A model generated the notes under the pieces. The model searched no databases. It was not told where the DNA came from and was given only the letters and a program-made list of their open reading frames with translations. A stretch of DNA of 64,000 nt from Nodosilinea sp. LEGE 06152. GTDB taxonomy: Bacteria > Cyanobacteriota > Cyanobacteriia > Phormidesmidales > Phormidesmidaceae. The stretch covers positions 480,349 through 544,348 of the forward strand of contig NZ_JADEWR010000003.1 of NCBI RefSeq assembly GCF_015207525.1, in the 5' to 3' direction. This document shows, in pieces, positions 60,647-64,000 of this stretch (the stretch's first letter is position 1; the number at the start of each line of letters is the position of its first letter). Both the position numbers and the translations under genes were made by a program.

Positions 60647-63478
60647 TTATGTCTCATTGGCTTCTCCAAGCTGCATCAGGCCCAACTGCTGCTTCAGCGC
60701 TTCTGGTATATTCATCGCTGTCTCAAGACCGATGACGTCCTCCCAATTGGTATCTTCATTCCAGCTAATGGCTTGAAGATCAGCTGTAGTAAAATCCGTT
60801 CTCACAAGACTTGCATTCTCAAAATTTACATCCACAAGACTTGCATTCTCAAAACTCACATCCACAAAACTTGCCCATCCAAAAAGTGCCCCCTCCAGGC
60901 TCGCATCAATAAAACTCGCCCCCTCAAGTCTTGCCCCCTCAAAACTCGCCCTCTCAAGTCTTGCCCCCCAAAAATTCGCCCTCTTAAGACTTGCATCAAA
61001 GAAACGCGCTCCCTCAAGTCTCGCCCACTTGAAACTCGCTTGATCAAGGCGCGCCAGATTAAGGATTGCTCCCTTCAGACTCGCCCCCTCTAGGAAGGTT
61101 CCATAGAAATCTCTGCAAAAAAGTATTGCGTTGTCTAAGTTCAAATTACTTAAGCTTTGCAGGGCTACCACGTTTTCTGGACCGAGTCTCTGCCCTTGTA
61201 GTCGCCCTACCCAAGTGCCAAAAGCTTCTTTACTTGGCCAATCTACATTTGATAAATCTTGTGTCACTCTAGAGCAGCTATTCAAGGCCGCTAACAGCGC
61301 CTCTTCGGCATTAATGGCCCACCGGTTAGCCTGCTGAAACTTTAGAGGAGGATCAATTTTTTCTATTGGCATCCCCTGTCGCAACATTACGCCAATCAGG
61401 TAAGCAAAGGTTTGCTGCCACTGGTTGATCTGATCAACAGGTTTGAGTGCAACTTCGTGCCGTAAAAAACTGAACAAATAGGTATCCATACGGGTGGGGC
61501 CGCACACTTCTGCCCAATGAAGCAAGGCATCGCGTTCGTCCCAGCCTTCTTCCATATCCTCACGGCGTCGGTCTAGCTGTTTTTGAATGCGCTCCATGGC
61601 TCGCACAATACGGCAAGCGGTCAAATATTCGCCAAAACTCTTATGGGTAAACTCAAAGGTACGCTCATTGCCCCGCACACCGCTTTGCCGAAAATAAAAG
61701 GCGGCTAACAGGCGCGTTACCCCAGCCTTTGCACCTTCTTCAAATATTTCTAAAAGTCTTTGCAGTCCGCTGTTGCTACAGTGGCGCTCAATTTCTTCAA
61801 CCGTTGTTGTACGACCATCCCCATGCCATGCGGCCAGGGCAATTTCTTCTAATACTCGAATAAATTGCTCTCGGGTCATGTCGCCAATGGCGGCGTGGCG
61901 ACGGTTGTCTTCGTAGCTGCGGTCATAGACCGCGTTCAACAGGTCAGCATAGACCGTATTGAGGTTTGTTTGTTCGTTGAGGGTGAGCTTGCCCTGCATG
62001 TAGCTGAGGGCTACCAAGTAGTTCAACAAGGGTTGAGCTGTAATCTCGGTCAGGTTGCCCCGGTTTAGCTCCTCCGGCATGGCAGAGTAGGGCTTTTGGG
62101 TAGCAGCCCCATATTTTTGCCACCAGTCGTTGCGCTGATCGTTAGTCAGCAGATTCGCAGTATCCAAGTAAGGTTCGTACCGTTCTTTCTTGCGCTCTTC
62201 TTCGGGAACAACGTAAGGCAGAGCGTGCAACACCTGTTGTGGCTCTTTGAATGACTCTTGCACCGCTACTTCTCGTCCGGTGATGAGTACTTGCACGCGA
62301 GTCTTGCGACGGTTAAACTGGCTGACTTTAGCCTGTACTTCGCGCACAAATTCTTGGGCAACTTCTTTGGCCAGCTTGCCCTGTAGCGCTAGCTCATCGA
62401 GACCATCGAAAACAACCAGCAGCCTTAAACTGTCGTCATCGGGGTTGAGTGGGTTGTCTTTGAGGTACTCGTCGTAGCGAACAAACTCGCCCACGGATTT
62501 GATCAGGTCGCCAGCGGGGTCAAACTGGTGCAGCGGCACAAACAGCACCGGAAAGGCCCCCGTTTTTGCCTGGCGGGCAGCAAAGATCTTCGCAAAGGAC
62601 GACTTACCCGAGCCAGGGCCACCGCTGACGATGCGAATAGCATCATTTTTATCAGCCGTTTTTAGCCACGCTTGCAGACAGTCGCTTAGATCAACTACTA
62701 CCCGTTCAACGTTCCCCTTATCTCCGTGGGCAGGTCTAACGTCAAGATCATCGCCGTCATCTCTGTGCCCTTCGACTTTGCGACGGTAATAGGCTCGCAG
62801 CGGTACATAGATATCTTCCAGACCAAAGGCTTCAAACAGCATTGGCTCTTGAATTTGCTTTTGCAGCCAGGAGTTATAGAGTCGCCATCCATGCTCTCGT
62901 TCAGTCGCCTGGGTAAAGGGCGTTTGAACCGTTTCAGTGATGCGGGCATAGGTTTGCGATCGCTGTCGCCACTCCTGGTTCAGCGCAAACACAAAATAAG
63001 CGGGCAGGCGATTGCTCAACACCTCCGCTTGAAATGGCTCAATGCCAAACCCCTCTAGCCACTGCCGCAGAGGAGTTTGAATTGCTTTTACAATCGCTAA
63101 CTGCTCAGGATGCTCGAAAAAACGATTAGAAATTTCTAGCTCACTCGATTCCAGCGACAGATCAAGGCTGTCACTTAACCCCTCCACGCTATTGGGGATG
63201 TCTTGAATTAAAAACTGACTGTCACTGATGATGCTGGCAACGGCTTTGGTCAAAGCGTTATAGATTAGTGCCCAGGCTAATTCCTCAGGTTCGTTGCTCT
63301 CCAGGCCAATAGCCGAGAGGGCATCGATAGCGTCCTTGCCTACACCGATCCACTGCCCTGTAGCAGCATCGACCCCTGCCTTACCCAGTGATTTGAAGAA
63401 GTCTTTGAAGTTTGCCTTGAGGGGCTTGTTCCATACCGAGATTGGCTTTTTGACGGCAAGACCGGGGCGGTTGGTCAT
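60647..63478 (-). CDS. NACHT NTPase with C-terminal pentapeptide repeats (NLR-like)
   Basis: A 943-residue STAND protein. Residues about 1-270 form a helical N-terminal region of unclear role. The NACHT domain has Walker A GGPGSGKSS at about 286-294 and Walker B LLVVFDGLDEL at about 353-363, followed by helical sequence with TRLLAAFYFRQSG and FEFTHKSFGEYLTACRIV. Residues about 775-905 are pentapeptide repeats with the A(D/N)Lxx pattern (ASLKGAILNLARLDQASFKWARLEGARF), folding as a right-handed beta-helix. Bacterial NACHT proteins are known anti-phage NLRs, and a pentapeptide sensor domain would be the ligand-recognition part (inference). It stands alone between a RAYT/REP unit and an IS1 end. 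Confidence 0.92.
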   Translation of the reverse strand: MTNRPGLAVKKPISVWNKPLKANFKDFFKSLGKAGVDAATGQWIGVGKDAIDALSAIGLESNEPEELAWALIYNALTKAVASIISDSQFLIQDIPNSVEGLSDSLDLSLESSELEISNRFFEHPEQLAIVKAIQTPLRQWLEGFGIEPFQAEVLSNRLPAYFVFALNQEWRQRSQTYARITETVQTPFTQATEREHGWRLYNSWLQKQIQEPMLFEAFGLEDIYVPLRAYYRRKVEGHRDDGDDLDVRPAHGDKGNVERVVVDLSDCLQAWLKTADKNDAIRIVSGGPGSGKSSFAKIFAARQAKTGAFPVLFVPLHQFDPAGDLIKSVGEFVRYDEYLKDNPLNPDDDSLRLLVVFDGLDELALQGKLAKEVAQEFVREVQAKVSQFNRRKTRVQVLITGREVAVQESFKEPQQVLHALPYVVPEEERKKERYEPYLDTANLLTNDQRNDWWQKYGAATQKPYSAMPEELNRGNLTEITAQPLLNYLVALSYMQGKLTLNEQTNLNTVYADLLNAVYDRSYEDNRRHAAIGDMTREQFIRVLEEIALAAWHGDGRTTTVEEIERHCSNSGLQRLLEIFEEGAKAGVTRLLAAFYFRQSGVRGNERTFEFTHKSFGEYLTACRIVRAMERIQKQLDRRREDMEEGWDERDALLHWAEVCGPTRMDTYLFSFLRHEVALKPVDQINQWQQTFAYLIGVMLRQGMPIEKIDPPLKFQQANRWAINAEEALLAALNSCSRVTQDLSNVDWPSKEAFGTWVGRLQGQRLGPENVVALQSLSNLNLDNAILFCRDFYGTFLEGASLKGAILNLARLDQASFKWARLEGARFFDASLKRANFWGARLERASFEGARLEGASFIDASLEGALFGWASFVDVSFENASLVDVNFENASLVRTDFTTADLQAISWNEDTNWEDVIGLETAMNIPEALKQQLGLMQLGEANET

Positions 63479-63871
63479 TAGTTGAGCAGACCAGAAGCTA
63501 CGCCCATTAGTATGTCCTAGCTTTCAAGTCTGGGGTTGTCCATTTGGAAAGTCTTCGCAATTCCAGGCTTTTGAGAGACGTCGATAATCTGTTGGGTTCG
63601 CGATTGTGTGCTTGCCATAACCTGTAGCATTTTTAACTTGCGCTCGGCTAAAGAATGGGGTATTTTTGCTGGATGGCTGTGTGCGTGCAGCTGTGCTTCC
63701 CAAAAATTTAGTCAGACGCCACTGGAAGGTGTTGGTACCACCAACCAGCGGCTGACCCCCTCGACAGAAACGGCTGTCTCGGAGGCTAGGGCTATTATTG
63801 CCCAGGCCGCCCCGAACTGCACAAGTCTGGGGCGGCTAAGTTTTTGGGATTCCTTACCCACCCTCAAAAAA

Positions 63872-64000
63872 GGGGCGTTGCATAATTGAGAGATGAGTTA
63901 GGGTGATCTGCGATGCAATGTCCAGAATGTGGAGCCACTCACATCCGTAAGAATGGCAAGCGGAAAGGTAAACAAAACCACATCTGTGTAGCCTGCGGTC
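63872..64000 (+). mobile_element. Left end of an IS1-family insertion sequence (partial)
   Basis: From about GGGGCGTTGCATAATT the sequence looks like the left end of a cyanobacterial IS1-type element, followed by its transposase start at 63913. The exact terminal base cannot be fixed because the right end is outside the window. About 390 bp between the NACHT gene start and this end hold no convincing gene. Confidence 0.65.
63913..64000 (+). CDS. IS1-family transposase, N-terminal fragment
   Basis: Twenty-nine codons before the window ends. MQCPECGATHIRKNGKRKGK and then QNHICVACG form the zinc-ribbon (two CxxC pairs) that opens IS1-type transposases of cyanobacteria. The DDE domain lies beyond the edge. 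Whether the element is intact cannot be judged. Confidence 0.8.
   Translation, partial: MQCPECGATHIRKNGKRKGKQNHICVACG

Noticed and set aside
60641..61093. Thr/Lys/Ser-rich open frame opposite the pentapeptide repeats
   Set aside because: A mirror of the repetitive coding sequence, with no independent support.
63608..63889. 93-codon open frame before the IS1 end
   Set aside because: Runs into the insertion sequence terminus and shows no family features.

Overview
The window comes from a GC-rich cyanobacterial chromosome. The octamer GCGATCGC (HIP1) is scattered through genes and spacers, and the window carries ndhH, a flv4-2 flavodiiron operon, CP12, DUF1825 and DUF1400 proteins, and slr1658/slr1659-type regulators. 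Gene content and the 8-9 bp repeat arrays fit a filamentous Leptolyngbya/Nodosilinea-like strain. That placement is inference.

Layout. 1-5131 (minus) is an AT-richer three-gene operon: a small helical protein, a giant STAND NTPase with 14 WD40 repeats, and a third protein cut by the window edge. The first two share a short GGNFQV motif that resembles amyloid-type signalling motifs. 5543-13530 is mainly housekeeping: DUF815/DUF1825, ebfC, a low-molecular-weight phosphatase, a DUF1400 hydrolase, a RimK-type ligase with its retropepsin-like partner, and an HtrA protease. 13667-17925 (minus) is a four-gene signalling module: a binding-protein/SpoIIE phosphatase fusion, a GGDEF protein, a HATPase kinase and a STAS protein. 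18192-21084 holds two glycosyltransferases of the arsenosugar type around a rhodanese and a DUF547 protein, with a G-rich/C-rich repeat array between convergent genes. A tRNA-His follows.

21729-32442 holds a PAS/GAF hybrid histidine kinase, an AEC transporter, a secreted protein built of 28-residue tandem repeats, the operon flv4 - PsiE/Sll0218-like - flv2, and cp12. 32553-40383 (minus) is an SDR enzyme followed by a sensory cluster: a response regulator, a very large six-PAS hybrid kinase and a GGDEF response regulator. 40882-51629 mixes small unknown genes with rsmH, ndhH, a muramidase, a lower-GC glycosyltransferase, a cytochrome P450, a methylenetetrahydrofolate reductase and trpS. 51832-59791 holds a flavin monooxygenase with a palindromic operator, a Tat-exported DUF362 protein, ackA, a histidine phosphatase, a second repeat array and glgP.

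59914-64000 is accessory DNA: a 5'-truncated REP-associated tyrosine transposase between two REP palindromes, a NACHT NTPase with a pentapeptide-repeat C-terminus (a likely immune-type NLR), and the left end of an IS1-family element running off the window. The strongest candidates for something new are the GGNFQV-linked STAND operon, the NACHT/pentapeptide gene, and the solute-sensing partner-switching module.
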